In this document: piece after piece, positions 56,973 through 64,000 of the stretch
Numbering within the stretch: position 1 is the first letter of the stretch
Layout of the letters: the number at the start of each line of letters is the position of its first letter
DNA from: an uncultured eubacterium 1-6
GTDB taxonomy: Bacteria; Bacillota; Clostridia; Lachnospirales; Lachnospiraceae
Reading direction: 5' to 3'
Length of the DNA: 64,000 bases
Assembly: GCA_903789595.1 (NCBI GenBank)
Contig: CAIFEZ010000003.1
Span: 1-64,000, forward strand
Notes under the pieces: generated by a model
Databases searched by the model: none
Told to the model about the DNA's origin: nothing
Seen by the model: the letters and a program-made list of their open reading frames with translations, nothing else
Position numbers and translations under genes: made by a program

Positions 56973-58133
56973 ATGGCTTGTTTTTCCATGACAGACAAGG
57001 TTTTTTTCGGAACTGAGGCTCTGTGCGAGGCAATGCCGGATATCGCAGGCCTCGGCAGCAAAGCCCTGATCGTCACCGGCAGGCATGTGGGGCGCTCACC
57101 GATGATGGATCAGCTGAAGAGTATGCTGACAAAGCACCATCTGGCGTGTTCTGTCTTTGACGGGATCACGGGAGAACCGACGGACCGGATGATCCGGGAG
57201 GGTGTGGAGGCTTATCGCAGGGAATCCTGTGATATGATCATCGGACTCGGCGGAGGAAGCCCGCTTGATTCCGCAAAGGCCATAGCGGCGATGGCTGTCC
57301 TCCCCGGGAATATTCCGGATTATATCGGCAAAAGCATCGAGGGCGATCTGCCGCCTCTCGTGGCGATTCCGACGACATCCGGCACGGGATCTGAGACGAC
57401 GAAATTCACTGTCATCACAGACAGCGCAACGGATGTGAAAATGCTCCTTAAGGGCGAATCTCTCATCCCGGATCTGGCGGTGCTGAATCCGGAATACTGT
57501 GAGGATATGCCGAAGAAGGTGACGGCGTGCACAGGGCTGGACGCACTGACGCACGCGGTGGAGGCGTTCACTTCCGTGAAGGCATTCCCGCTCACCGATA
57601 CGCTCGCTGTTTCCGCGATCCGCAGGATTTTGAAATATCTTCCGGTCGCGTTTGACAACGGGTATGACACGGAGGCGAGGGAACAGATGCTGACGGCAGC
57701 GTTCGAGGCAGGGCTCTGCATCAACAATTCGAGCGTGACGCTGGTGCACGGCATGAGCCGCCCCATCGGGGCGCTGTTCCACGTGCCGCACGGCATGAGC
57801 AATGCCATGCTTCTGGATGTCTGCCTGCGGTTTGCGGCCCAGGGGGCGCCGGAGCGGTTTGCGGATCTTGCGCGCAGAGCCGGCGTATCGCCGGAGGACA
57901 GCGGGGACAAGGAGGCCTATGAAAAGCTTCTGAACGTGATCGGCCATCTGGTGCACTACTGCCGGATCCCGACCCTGAAGGAATACGGAATCGGAGAGGA
58001 GCAGTTCGTAAACGCCATACCGAAGATGGCGTCCGATGCGATCGCCTCCGGAAGCCCTGCCAATACCAGAAGGCAGGTCTCAAAGAGCGACTGCGAGGAA
58101 CTGTACCGGAAAATCTTCGGCATGGAGGGCTGA
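56973..58133 (+). CDS. iron-containing alcohol dehydrogenase, probable malonate-semialdehyde reductase
   Basis: A 386-residue group III dehydrogenase. The nucleotide loop is IGLGGGSPLDSAKAIAAMA, TTSGTGSETTKF follows, and iron ligands lie in GLDALTHAVEAFTS and in LVHGMSRPIGALFHVPHG. AAGGAGG precedes the ATG at 56973. In this cluster it should reduce malonate semialdehyde to 3-hydroxypropionate (or the methyl analogue), discharging NADH. It follows the aminotransferase by 126 bp. Confidence 0.88.
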   Translation: MACFSMTDKVFFGTEALCEAMPDIAGLGSKALIVTGRHVGRSPMMDQLKSMLTKHHLACSVFDGITGEPTDRMIREGVEAYRRESCDMIIGLGGGSPLDSAKAIAAMAVLPGNIPDYIGKSIEGDLPPLVAIPTTSGTGSETTKFTVITDSATDVKMLLKGESLIPDLAVLNPEYCEDMPKKVTACTGLDALTHAVEAFTSVKAFPLTDTLAVSAIRRILKYLPVAFDNGYDTEAREQMLTAAFEAGLCINNSSVTLVHGMSRPIGALFHVPHGMSNAMLLDVCLRFAAQGAPERFADLARRAGVSPEDSGDKEAYEKLLNVIGHLVHYCRIPTLKEYGIGEEQFVNAIPKMASDAIASGSPANTRRQVSKSDCEELYRKIFGMEG

Positions 58134-58190
58134 CAGCAGCGTCTGACACGGATTTGTGCGTTGGCACAATAAGGTTTGTGCTCCGGTGTA

Positions 58191-58219
58191 TTGTAATCAG
58201 CCGCTGAAAAATCTATACT
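58191..58219 (+). promoter_or_regulatory. putative promoter of the ABC transporter operon
   Basis: TTGTAA (58191-58196), 17 bp, TATACT (58214-58219). It is followed directly by the terminator-leader at 58234. Confidence 0.6.
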
Positions 58220-58233
58220 ACGACCATCGAAAG

Positions 58234-58299
58234 AGAACACAGCAAGGGCGCTGAGAATCCTGCGGACAGGATGAAAAGCCCGGCTGTGTTCTTTTTTTT
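58234..58299 (+). ncRNA. compact terminator-containing leader RNA, possible riboswitch
   Basis: GAACACAGC (58234-58242) pairs with GCTGTGTTC (58283-58291) and eight T residues follow, a strong terminator. Inside are GGGC/GCCC and ATCCTG-CGGA-CAGGAT, with an asymmetric internal loop GCTGAGA against GAAAA. Placed between a promoter and the transporter start, it looks like an attenuator or small aptamer. It could also simply end the upstream dehydrogenase transcript. No known class assigned. Confidence 0.45.
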
Positions 58300-58320
58300 C
58301 AGAGAGAAGGAGGGCCGGCT

Positions 58321-59127
58321 ATGAATGCAGCAGAATATACCAGAAATGATGTACCGGATGAAATCGTGATCAGAGACCTGGGAGTGACCTTTCAGGACAA
58401 TAAGGGAGAGGATGTCCAGGCGATCACCGGCGTCAATCTGAACATTAAAAAAGGCGAGTTTGTATCGCTGCTCGGTCCTTCCGGATGCGGCAAGACGACG
58501 CTTCTGCGCTGTGTGGCGGATCTGCAGGAGCCGACAGACGGCGACATTCACGTAGAGGGAATGACGCCGAAGGAGGTCAGGCTCCAGCACAAATTCGGAT
58601 TTGTCTTCCAGTCGCCGGTTCTCTTCGACTGGAGGACTGTGAAGAAAAATGTGGAGCTTCCCCTGGAAATGATGTATCAGACGAAGCAGCAGCGCTCCGA
58701 GCGGGCCGATGAGATGCTTGAAATGGTAGGGCTCACGAATTTTGCCAATCATTTTCCGAATCAGCTTTCCGGCGGCATGCAGCAGAGAGTGAACATCGCG
58801 AGGGCGCTGGGGATCCGGCCGGACATCCTCCTGATGGACGAGCCGTTCTCCGCGCTGGATGAGTTCACCAAGGAGAAGCTCCACGAGGATCTGCTTCGGA
58901 TCTGGAGAAAGACGAACAAGACGATTCTCTTCGTCACACACAATATCCAGGAAGCAGTCTTCCTTTCCGATCGGGTGTGTGTGCTTTCACCGCATCCGGG
59001 CAGACTTTCCGCAGTCGTGGATATCGATCTGCCGAGACCGAGGACCCTGGATATGAAGGAAACGCCGGCGTTCAATCAGCTGGTGCTCAAGGTTAGAAAC
59101 AGTTTTGAAGGGGGCAGTTTTTCATGA
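58321..59127 (+). CDS. ABC transporter ATPase (SsuB/ThiZ/pyrimidine-type)
   Basis: A 268-residue ATPase: Walker A LLGPSGCGKTTLLRCVADLQ, signature LSGGMQQRVNIARALG, Walker B ILLMDEPFSALDE and the switch His in LFVTHNIQEAVFLSDRV. It belongs to the group that drives NMT1-like nitrogen-heterocycle, sulfonate and pyrimidine-precursor import. GAGAAGGAGGG precedes the ATG. Overlaps the first permease by ATGA. Confidence 0.93.
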   Translation: MNAAEYTRNDVPDEIVIRDLGVTFQDNKGEDVQAITGVNLNIKKGEFVSLLGPSGCGKTTLLRCVADLQEPTDGDIHVEGMTPKEVRLQHKFGFVFQSPVLFDWRTVKKNVELPLEMMYQTKQQRSERADEMLEMVGLTNFANHFPNQLSGGMQQRVNIARALGIRPDILLMDEPFSALDEFTKEKLHEDLLRIWRKTNKTILFVTHNIQEAVFLSDRVCVLSPHPGRLSAVVDIDLPRPRTLDMKETPAFNQLVLKVRNSFEGGSFS

Positions 59128-60029
59128 GAAAAAAACATCTTGCTCTGACGGAGAAAAAATGGTTCCAGATTCTGTTCTGGGCAGTCCTGGTGATCGCCGC
59201 GTGGGAGATCGGCGCCACGGCTGTGGCGATGACGAAGCGGACGCCGGAGAACATTCTTCCGCATCTGTATCAGATCCTGGCGGCTGCCTTTTCAGGCAAA
59301 GCCGTATCCGGCGGGATGACGGCGTCCGGAGTCGTTCTGACCAGCGCGGGGGCGACGCTGCTGCGGGCACTTGGCGGATTCGCGATCGGCGCCGGACTCG
59401 GATTTCTTCTGGCTCTGGCCATGAAGCTGTCCGGACTGGTAGAAAAGCTGATTTTTCCATATCTGATGCTGATTCAGCTGATACCGGTCCTGGGACTGGC
59501 GCCGATTATCCTGGCAATTACCGGTGATATCAACCGGAGCCGCCTGGTGATCGCTGCCATCCTCAGCTTCTATCCGGTGGCCGCCAATACGCTGGCAGGC
59601 TTCAAGGCGGTATCAAAAGACAAATACGACCTGATGTTTACCTACGCGGCGAAGAAGAGACAGCTGTACACCAAGGTGCTGATTCCTTCCGCGATCCCGT
59701 ATCTGTTTACCGGACTGAAAATCGCGGCGCCGATGGCGATCACCGCATCAATCCTTGTGGATACGCTTCAGGGAGACGGAGGGCTCGGCTGTATGCTCTC
59801 CCAGTCTCTGAAGCACGCGATGAGCATCTATGTATTCTGGCTGATCGTGTTCTTCAGCGCATTCATCGGAATTTTCAGTACCTATCTGATCAGCTGGATT
59901 GAGATCCTGGTTTATCCAGAGAAGAGAAGCGCCGCAGGAATCGGAAGATCCGCAGGAAAGGAGAAAAAATATGGACGCAGCACAGAGAAAAATAGGACGC
60001 AGAAAGAGCCTGGCCCGGAGACTCTCTGA
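59124..60029 (+). CDS. ABC transporter permease 1
   Basis: A 301-residue inner-membrane permease with six helices. GGFAIGAGLGFLLALAMKL, PVLGLAPIILAIT and the EAA loop TYAAKKRQLYTKVLIPSAIP are typical of the SsuC/TauC type. Begins in an ATGA overlap with the ATPase gene. The basic C-terminal tail (KEKKYGRSTEKNRTQKE) overlaps the next gene by 59 bp. Confidence 0.92.
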   Translation: MRKKHLALTEKKWFQILFWAVLVIAAWEIGATAVAMTKRTPENILPHLYQILAAAFSGKAVSGGMTASGVVLTSAGATLLRALGGFAIGAGLGFLLALAMKLSGLVEKLIFPYLMLIQLIPVLGLAPIILAITGDINRSRLVIAAILSFYPVAANTLAGFKAVSKDKYDLMFTYAAKKRQLYTKVLIPSAIPYLFTGLKIAAPMAITASILVDTLQGDGGLGCMLSQSLKHAMSIYVFWLIVFFSAFIGIFSTYLISWIEILVYPEKRSAAGIGRSAGKEKKYGRSTEKNRTQKEPGPETL

Positions 60030-60822
60030 GGATAAAAAAGTTCAGGCAGCGGCAGCCGTTGTCCTGCCGGTTCTTCTGGGAATTCTGATTTTCGGACTGT
60101 GGCAGGGAGGCGTGCTTCAGACGATTTTCCGTACAGATTCCTTTACCCTGCCGGCACCGACCAGGATTGCATCGCTGTTCCGGGACAATTTTGGAAAAGT
60201 AGTGACAAACGCAAGAGATACGGTGACGGTAGCACTTGCAGGTCTGATCATCGGGAGCCTTCTTGGATACGGAGCTGCGATACTGGCCTCCTTCTTTCCG
60301 AATATGGGAAAAGGCGGGCTGTCGATTGTCGGAGCTTTCGCCTCGATCCCTGTGGTCGCTCTGGCACCGGTCATGAATAACTGGACGAGGGATGTTTCGA
60401 CGGAGGCAAGCAGCCGGAGCATGGTGGCCAAGATTCTGGTGGTGATGCTGATTGCGGCCGCCGACATGGGACTTAACGCATACCGCGGACTCACAGAGCT
60501 AAAACCCTACGCGAAGGACCTGATGGCGACCTACGCGGCGCCGAGAAGAATGGTTTTCCTGAAGCTCCAGCTTCCCAATTCGGTTCCATATATTTTTACA
60601 GCATTGAAGGTCTCCGTACCGGCGAGCATCATGACGGCGATCGTAAGCGAATATTTTGCGGAATACATCACCGGAGTCGGGCGACAGATCCGTGAGAACA
60701 TCGTTCTGGCCCAGTACGCGACGGCATGGGTGTATATCACGGCCGCCTGCATCATCGGCCTCCTGGCGTATGTGATTCTGATGATTGTACAGGCGGCCGT
60801 CATGAAGAGATATCATTTCTGA
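59971..60822 (+). CDS. ABC transporter permease 2
   Basis: A 283-residue six-helix permease paralogous to the preceding one; EAA loop TYAAPRRMVFLKLQLPNSVP. The ATG at 59971 has AAAGGAG upstream, which puts the start 59 bp inside permease 1; no later good start exists before the first membrane helix. Two permease genes suggest a heterodimeric channel. Confidence 0.9.
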   Translation: MDAAQRKIGRRKSLARRLSEDKKVQAAAAVVLPVLLGILIFGLWQGGVLQTIFRTDSFTLPAPTRIASLFRDNFGKVVTNARDTVTVALAGLIIGSLLGYGAAILASFFPNMGKGGLSIVGAFASIPVVALAPVMNNWTRDVSTEASSRSMVAKILVVMLIAAADMGLNAYRGLTELKPYAKDLMATYAAPRRMVFLKLQLPNSVPYIFTALKVSVPASIMTAIVSEYFAEYITGVGRQIRENIVLAQYATAWVYITAACIIGLLAYVILMIVQAAVMKRYHF

Positions 60823-60953
60823 AACAGTGATATATTTCAGTCTGCAGTGCGGGCAGAACCCGCTTGCACCGGCGGCGGAACATCAGCACCGCGTTCAGCC
60901 GGATAAAGAGTAACCAGACAACAGGCAAGAGGTGGCACAAAGGAGGAAACCAT

Positions 60954-62264
60954 ATGAGAAATAACGGATGGAAAAGAATGATATGCCTTACCGGCACAGC
61001 GGCTATGGCTGTTTCCCTGCTTGCGGGCTGCGGAAGCGCGTCATCTTCAGAGGCATCGGCATCTTCCGGAAGCGCATCATCAGCTTCTGCGGCATCGGCT
61101 TCATTGGCGTCCGGTTCTGCTGCGGCGTCATCCGGGACAGAGGGGATCACGGGATCCTCTGCTGAGAGCGTGAGTTCGACATCCGGTGCCGGTTCCGAGA
61201 GCTTTACAACGGATTCCAACGGAAATAAGGTCTGGTCCAGCGATGAGATTATTGCAGCGTCGGACAGTGACGGACTTGATAAGGAAGCCATTATCAAGGC
61301 GGCCGCAGAAGCCGGAAAGGTCGGAAACTGGGGACTCGGCAACGAGTACGAGGTAGAGGCTCTCCTGGCAAAATACGGTCTTCCGACCAATTACCTGAGT
61401 GAGGACTTCACGATGGACGGCTTTGATGACGATTCCATCACGCTGGCTTCCGCGATGACCTACAATGAGCTCGGCCTTGTGACAAACAGCTATGACGGCG
61501 GCTACGGCTACGGAGATTCGGCTCATGTCATCGATATGAACGAAGAAGGCGTCGCGATGCTCGAGGACAATATTTTCTGCACGAAGGATTTCGCGGAGCA
61601 GAATCCGCAGACGGTAGAGGCCTTCCTGTACGCCTCCATAAAAGGCTGGGAATACGCCGTCGCGCATCCGCAGGAGGCGGCGCAGATCGTCTATGAGGCC
61701 GGCTCCTCCGTATCTCAGGATCATCAGAGCTACATGGCTTCCGAGGTCGCGAAGCTGGTGACTACCGATACAAAAGGCAATAAGGTGACGGATATCGGCA
61801 ACATGGATGATGACGCGATGCAGCAGACGCTGGATCTGGCGAAGCAGTACGTCTCCCTGGATGATTCTGGCGCGCAGGATAAGCTGAAAAGCTTCACGCT
61901 GGACGATATCCGGGACAAGCAGTATCTGGAAGCGGCAAAATCATCCGACGGAACGTTTAAACCGGAGAAGTCCGAGGTTTCGATTCAGCTGAAATGGCTG
62001 CCACAGGCGCAGTTCATGGGATATTATGTCGCGGATGCACTGGGCTATTATGACGAGGTCGGCCTCAAGGTCAATATCGTATCCGGAGGCGGAGACATCT
62101 CCGAGACGACGGCGGTGAATAACGGAACCGTGGATTTCGGCGTTACCTGGGTTACAAATCTCGCCTCAGCGAACGCGGGCGGCATGAATCTTCTGGAAAT
62201 CGCGCAGATCTACCAGAGATCCGGACTTGAGCTCGTATACAAGCCCGAGAATTTTAAACAGTAA
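60954..62264 (+). CDS. circularly permuted NMT1/THI5-type substrate-binding lipoprotein
   Basis: A 436-residue lipoprotein. Residues 1-26 are a lipoprotein signal (LLAGC, Cys26), and 27-90 an Ser/Ala-rich tether. Residues about 119-330 correspond to the C-terminal two-thirds of NMT1-like binding proteins: GNWGLGNEYEVEALLAKYG, AMTYNELGLV, IDMNEEGVAMLEDNIF, FLYASIKGWEYAVAHPQEAA. Residues 341-428 hold what is normally the N-terminus: VSIQLKWLPQAQFMGYYVAD, YYDEVGLKVNIVSGGGDI, TAVNNGTVDFGVTW, LLEIAQIYQRSG. So the fold order is swapped. AGGAGG precedes the ATG at 60954. It probably captures a pyrimidine or related heterocycle for the adjacent permeases. Confidence 0.9.
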   Translation: MRNNGWKRMICLTGTAAMAVSLLAGCGSASSSEASASSGSASSASAASASLASGSAAASSGTEGITGSSAESVSSTSGAGSESFTTDSNGNKVWSSDEIIAASDSDGLDKEAIIKAAAEAGKVGNWGLGNEYEVEALLAKYGLPTNYLSEDFTMDGFDDDSITLASAMTYNELGLVTNSYDGGYGYGDSAHVIDMNEEGVAMLEDNIFCTKDFAEQNPQTVEAFLYASIKGWEYAVAHPQEAAQIVYEAGSSVSQDHQSYMASEVAKLVTTDTKGNKVTDIGNMDDDAMQQTLDLAKQYVSLDDSGAQDKLKSFTLDDIRDKQYLEAAKSSDGTFKPEKSEVSIQLKWLPQAQFMGYYVADALGYYDEVGLKVNIVSGGGDISETTAVNNGTVDFGVTWVTNLASANAGGMNLLEIAQIYQRSGLELVYKPENFKQ

Positions 62265-62399
62265 GCCCTGTGCTATAAACAGCGCATAGCTTGTACGGCT
62301 TGTGACACAATACATCGCATGGATGTACAGCAAAAGCGGCGGGTTGTGCCTCAGGCTGTACGGAGAGGTCTTTTCAGATCAGAAAAGGAGGCTGATTTT

Positions 62400-63770
62400 A
62401 TGGATTTACTGATAAAAGGAGGTGTGGTTGTCACTGCTGCCGGAAGTTTTCCGGCAGACGTGGCAGTGTCCGGCGGCAGGATTACGGCGATTGGGAAGGA
62501 TCTTCCGGGAACCGCAGAGAGGACGGTCGATGCGTGCGGGAAGCTGGTGCTGCCGGGGGCGATCGATGCGCACACGCACATGCAGATGCCCTTCGGCGGA
62601 ACGGTTTCCGCCGACAGCTACAAGTCAGGAACAAGGGCCGCGGTCTGCGGCGGCGTGACAACCATTTTCGATTATCCCGTCCAGCACAAGGGCGAGACGA
62701 TTCTGGGACTTGTCAATTCCAAGAAAGAAATCTGTGAGACGGATGCCTGCAGCGACTACGCGTTCCACTGCTGCATCACGGATCTGAACGGCGGAGCGAT
62801 TCTGGATGAGATGGAAGAGGCGGTTGCGGAAGGAATCACAAGCTTCAAATGCTTCCTCGTGTACAAGAAGGAGGGCATGATGGTGGACGACGGCATGCTC
62901 GCCACGCTCCTCCTCCGGGCAAAGGAACTCGGAGCGATGATCAATGTGCATGCTGAGAATCCGGACCTGATTGATCTTCGCACCGCTCAGTATCTGAAGG
63001 AGGGCAAGACCTCCGCCTGGTATCATTACATGAGCCATCCGGAATTCGTGGAGGCTGAAGCCGACAAGAGAGTGGTTCACTGGGCGACGCACCTGGACAC
63101 GCCGGTGTATCTCGTGCATATGGCGGACAAGGAAGGACTGGAGGCCTGCATCCGCGCGAAGGAAGAGGGGCATGAGGTCTATGTGGAGACCTGTCCGCAG
63201 TATCTGGAGTTTACCTGCGACGTATACAAGAGACCGGACGGCAGAAATTTCGTCTGCTCGCCGCCGATGAAGGGAGAGGAAAGCCGGGAGGCTCTCTGGA
63301 AAGCTCTGAAATCCGGCTTTATCGATACGATTGCGACGGATCACTGCCCGTTCCAGAGCTATGAAAAGGACTGGGGCATCAACGATTTCACGAAGATTCC
63401 GAACGGATGCGCTGGTGTGGAAAACCTGTATCCTTATATGCTGGACGCCGCAAACCGCGGAATCATCAGCTTTGAGAAGGCTGTCGCGGTCTGCTCGACC
63501 AATCCGGCCAGAATCTTCGGATGCACCGCAAAGGGTGCCGTCGAGGTCGGAAAGGACGCGGATCTGGTCATCTATGACCCGGAAAAGGATTATACCGTCA
63601 GCGTGAACAATATGCATTCCGATTATGACCACACGATCTGGGAAGGAAAGAAGCTGCACGGGTACCCGGTTCAGACCTATCTCCGCGGAAAGCTCGTATA
63701 TGACAACGGTGAATATGTCGGAACGCCGGGTGACGGAAGGTTCGTAAAGCGTGAACCGCGCAGGGCCTGA
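62400..63770 (+). CDS. hydA: dihydropyrimidinase / hydantoinase
   Basis: A 456-residue zinc amidohydrolase opening dihydrouracil or dihydrothymine to N-carbamoyl-beta-alanine. GAIDAHTHMQMPFGG supplies the first histidines, SFKCFLVYK the carboxylated Lys, NVHAENPD and LVHMADKEG two more His, and TIATDHCPFQSYEKDWG the Asp. GNGCAGVENLYPYMLD-type IPNGCAGVENLYPYM is the dihydropyrimidinase substrate loop. AGGAGG precedes the ATG at 62400; upstream in-frame codons cover a dispersed repeat. preT follows. Confidence 0.92.
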   Translation: MDLLIKGGVVVTAAGSFPADVAVSGGRITAIGKDLPGTAERTVDACGKLVLPGAIDAHTHMQMPFGGTVSADSYKSGTRAAVCGGVTTIFDYPVQHKGETILGLVNSKKEICETDACSDYAFHCCITDLNGGAILDEMEEAVAEGITSFKCFLVYKKEGMMVDDGMLATLLLRAKELGAMINVHAENPDLIDLRTAQYLKEGKTSAWYHYMSHPEFVEAEADKRVVHWATHLDTPVYLVHMADKEGLEACIRAKEEGHEVYVETCPQYLEFTCDVYKRPDGRNFVCSPPMKGEESREALWKALKSGFIDTIATDHCPFQSYEKDWGINDFTKIPNGCAGVENLYPYMLDAANRGIISFEKAVAVCSTNPARIFGCTAKGAVEVGKDADLVIYDPEKDYTVSVNNMHSDYDHTIWEGKKLHGYPVQTYLRGKLVYDNGEYVGTPGDGRFVKREPRRA

Positions 63771-63902
63771 TTTTTCAGCGAACTGCTTGACAAATCGCGA
63801 GAACTGCGAGACAAGACCGGAAAACTGTGAGACAAGGCCCGCAAAGCGTTTTCTCTCATTTCCGGAAAAGCACCCGGGAGAAGAAACAGGAGGTGACTGA
63901 AT

Positions 63903-64000
63903 ATGGAATACGCATCCGAATATATGATGCTCAGGAGAGAGTGCGAGAGTGCGAGATGCCTGCTGTGCTATCAGGCGCCCTGCTCGGCTGCCTGCCCGTC
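63903..64000 (+). CDS. preT: NAD-dependent dihydropyrimidine dehydrogenase subunit PreT (partial)
   Basis: Only the first 32 codons are in the window. ECESARCLLCYQAPCSAACP is the N-terminal Fe-S (Fer4_20) motif of PreT/glutamate-synthase small-subunit-like proteins. AGGAGGTGA precedes the ATG at 63903. By context with dihydropyrimidinase it is expected to be PreT, with PreA beyond the edge; a GltD-like protein is the alternative. Confidence 0.75.
   Translation, partial: MEYASEYMMLRRECESARCLLCYQAPCSAACP

Noticed and set aside
58246-58282. TPP riboswitch (CTGAGA string) before the NMT1-type transporter
   Set aside because: The second conserved TPP half (ACCTGATCTGGATAATGCCAGC) is missing and the RNA is too short.

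Overview
This 64 kb window looks like a chromosomal segment of an anaerobic Firmicute, most likely a gut Clostridia member of the Lachnospiraceae type. The basis is the gene content (PPi-type phosphofructokinase, LicT/BglG antiterminator with a PTS glucose permease, SLH/BspA-like surface protein, B12-dependent microcompartment, reductive pyrimidine degradation), strong AGGAGG ribosome sites and consensus sigma-A promoters. The species cannot be fixed from the sequence.

Layout. 0-9 kb: HxlR regulator, a TIGR04076-type protein, LicT-type antiterminator and an EIICBA-Glc permease with a RAT-like leader (minus strand), a PrsW-type membrane protease, an esterase, three different minisatellite arrays, a GNAT acetyltransferase and a DUF2798 membrane protein. 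9-20.5 kb: a large XRE regulator, an AT-rich island with a SEDS-like membrane protein and a small WG-like protein, a 1279-residue LRR/Ig/SLH surface protein, a relic of an ABC permease, a MATE transporter and PPi-phosphofructokinase. 20.8-43.3 kb: mtnA-like isomerase and serine acetyltransferase, then a complete bacterial microcompartment (BMC) locus. 43.6-45.9 kb: rpmG-secE-nusG-rplK-rplA, with two L1 operator mimics and no rplJ/rplL. 46-53.7 kb: an AraC regulator with a GH78 rhamnosidase, an esterase, a DUF3237 protein and a DUF5605-like glycosidase. 53.8-64 kb: PucR regulator and a reductive pyrimidine/beta-alanine cluster, cut by the window edge inside preT.

The BMC locus joins two designs: the aldolase module typical of fucose/rhamnose glycyl-radical compartments and the B12-dependent diol dehydratase module of classical Pdu compartments. 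A class II aldolase, CoA-acylating aldehyde dehydrogenase, zinc alcohol dehydrogenase, PduL and PduD all carry a similar short amphipathic targeting helix. The inferred route is deoxyhexulose-1-phosphate to DHAP plus lactaldehyde, lactaldehyde to 1,2-propanediol, then propanal to propionyl-CoA and propionyl-phosphate, with cofactor recycling by the alcohol dehydrogenase and PduS/PduT. The downstream rhamnosidase could supply rhamnose. Three consensus promoters divide the locus into expression modules.

The most unusual observations are: a circularly permuted NMT1/THI5-type substrate-binding lipoprotein; a PduA-type shell protein with a 129-residue extension and a strong internal start that could release the ordinary shell protein from the same gene; two L1-binding 23S rRNA mimics in rplK-rplA; a family of intergenic hairpin repeats and a MITE-like family with CTGTATAAGCT termini; and a compact terminator-leader RNA ahead of the ABC transporter operon.
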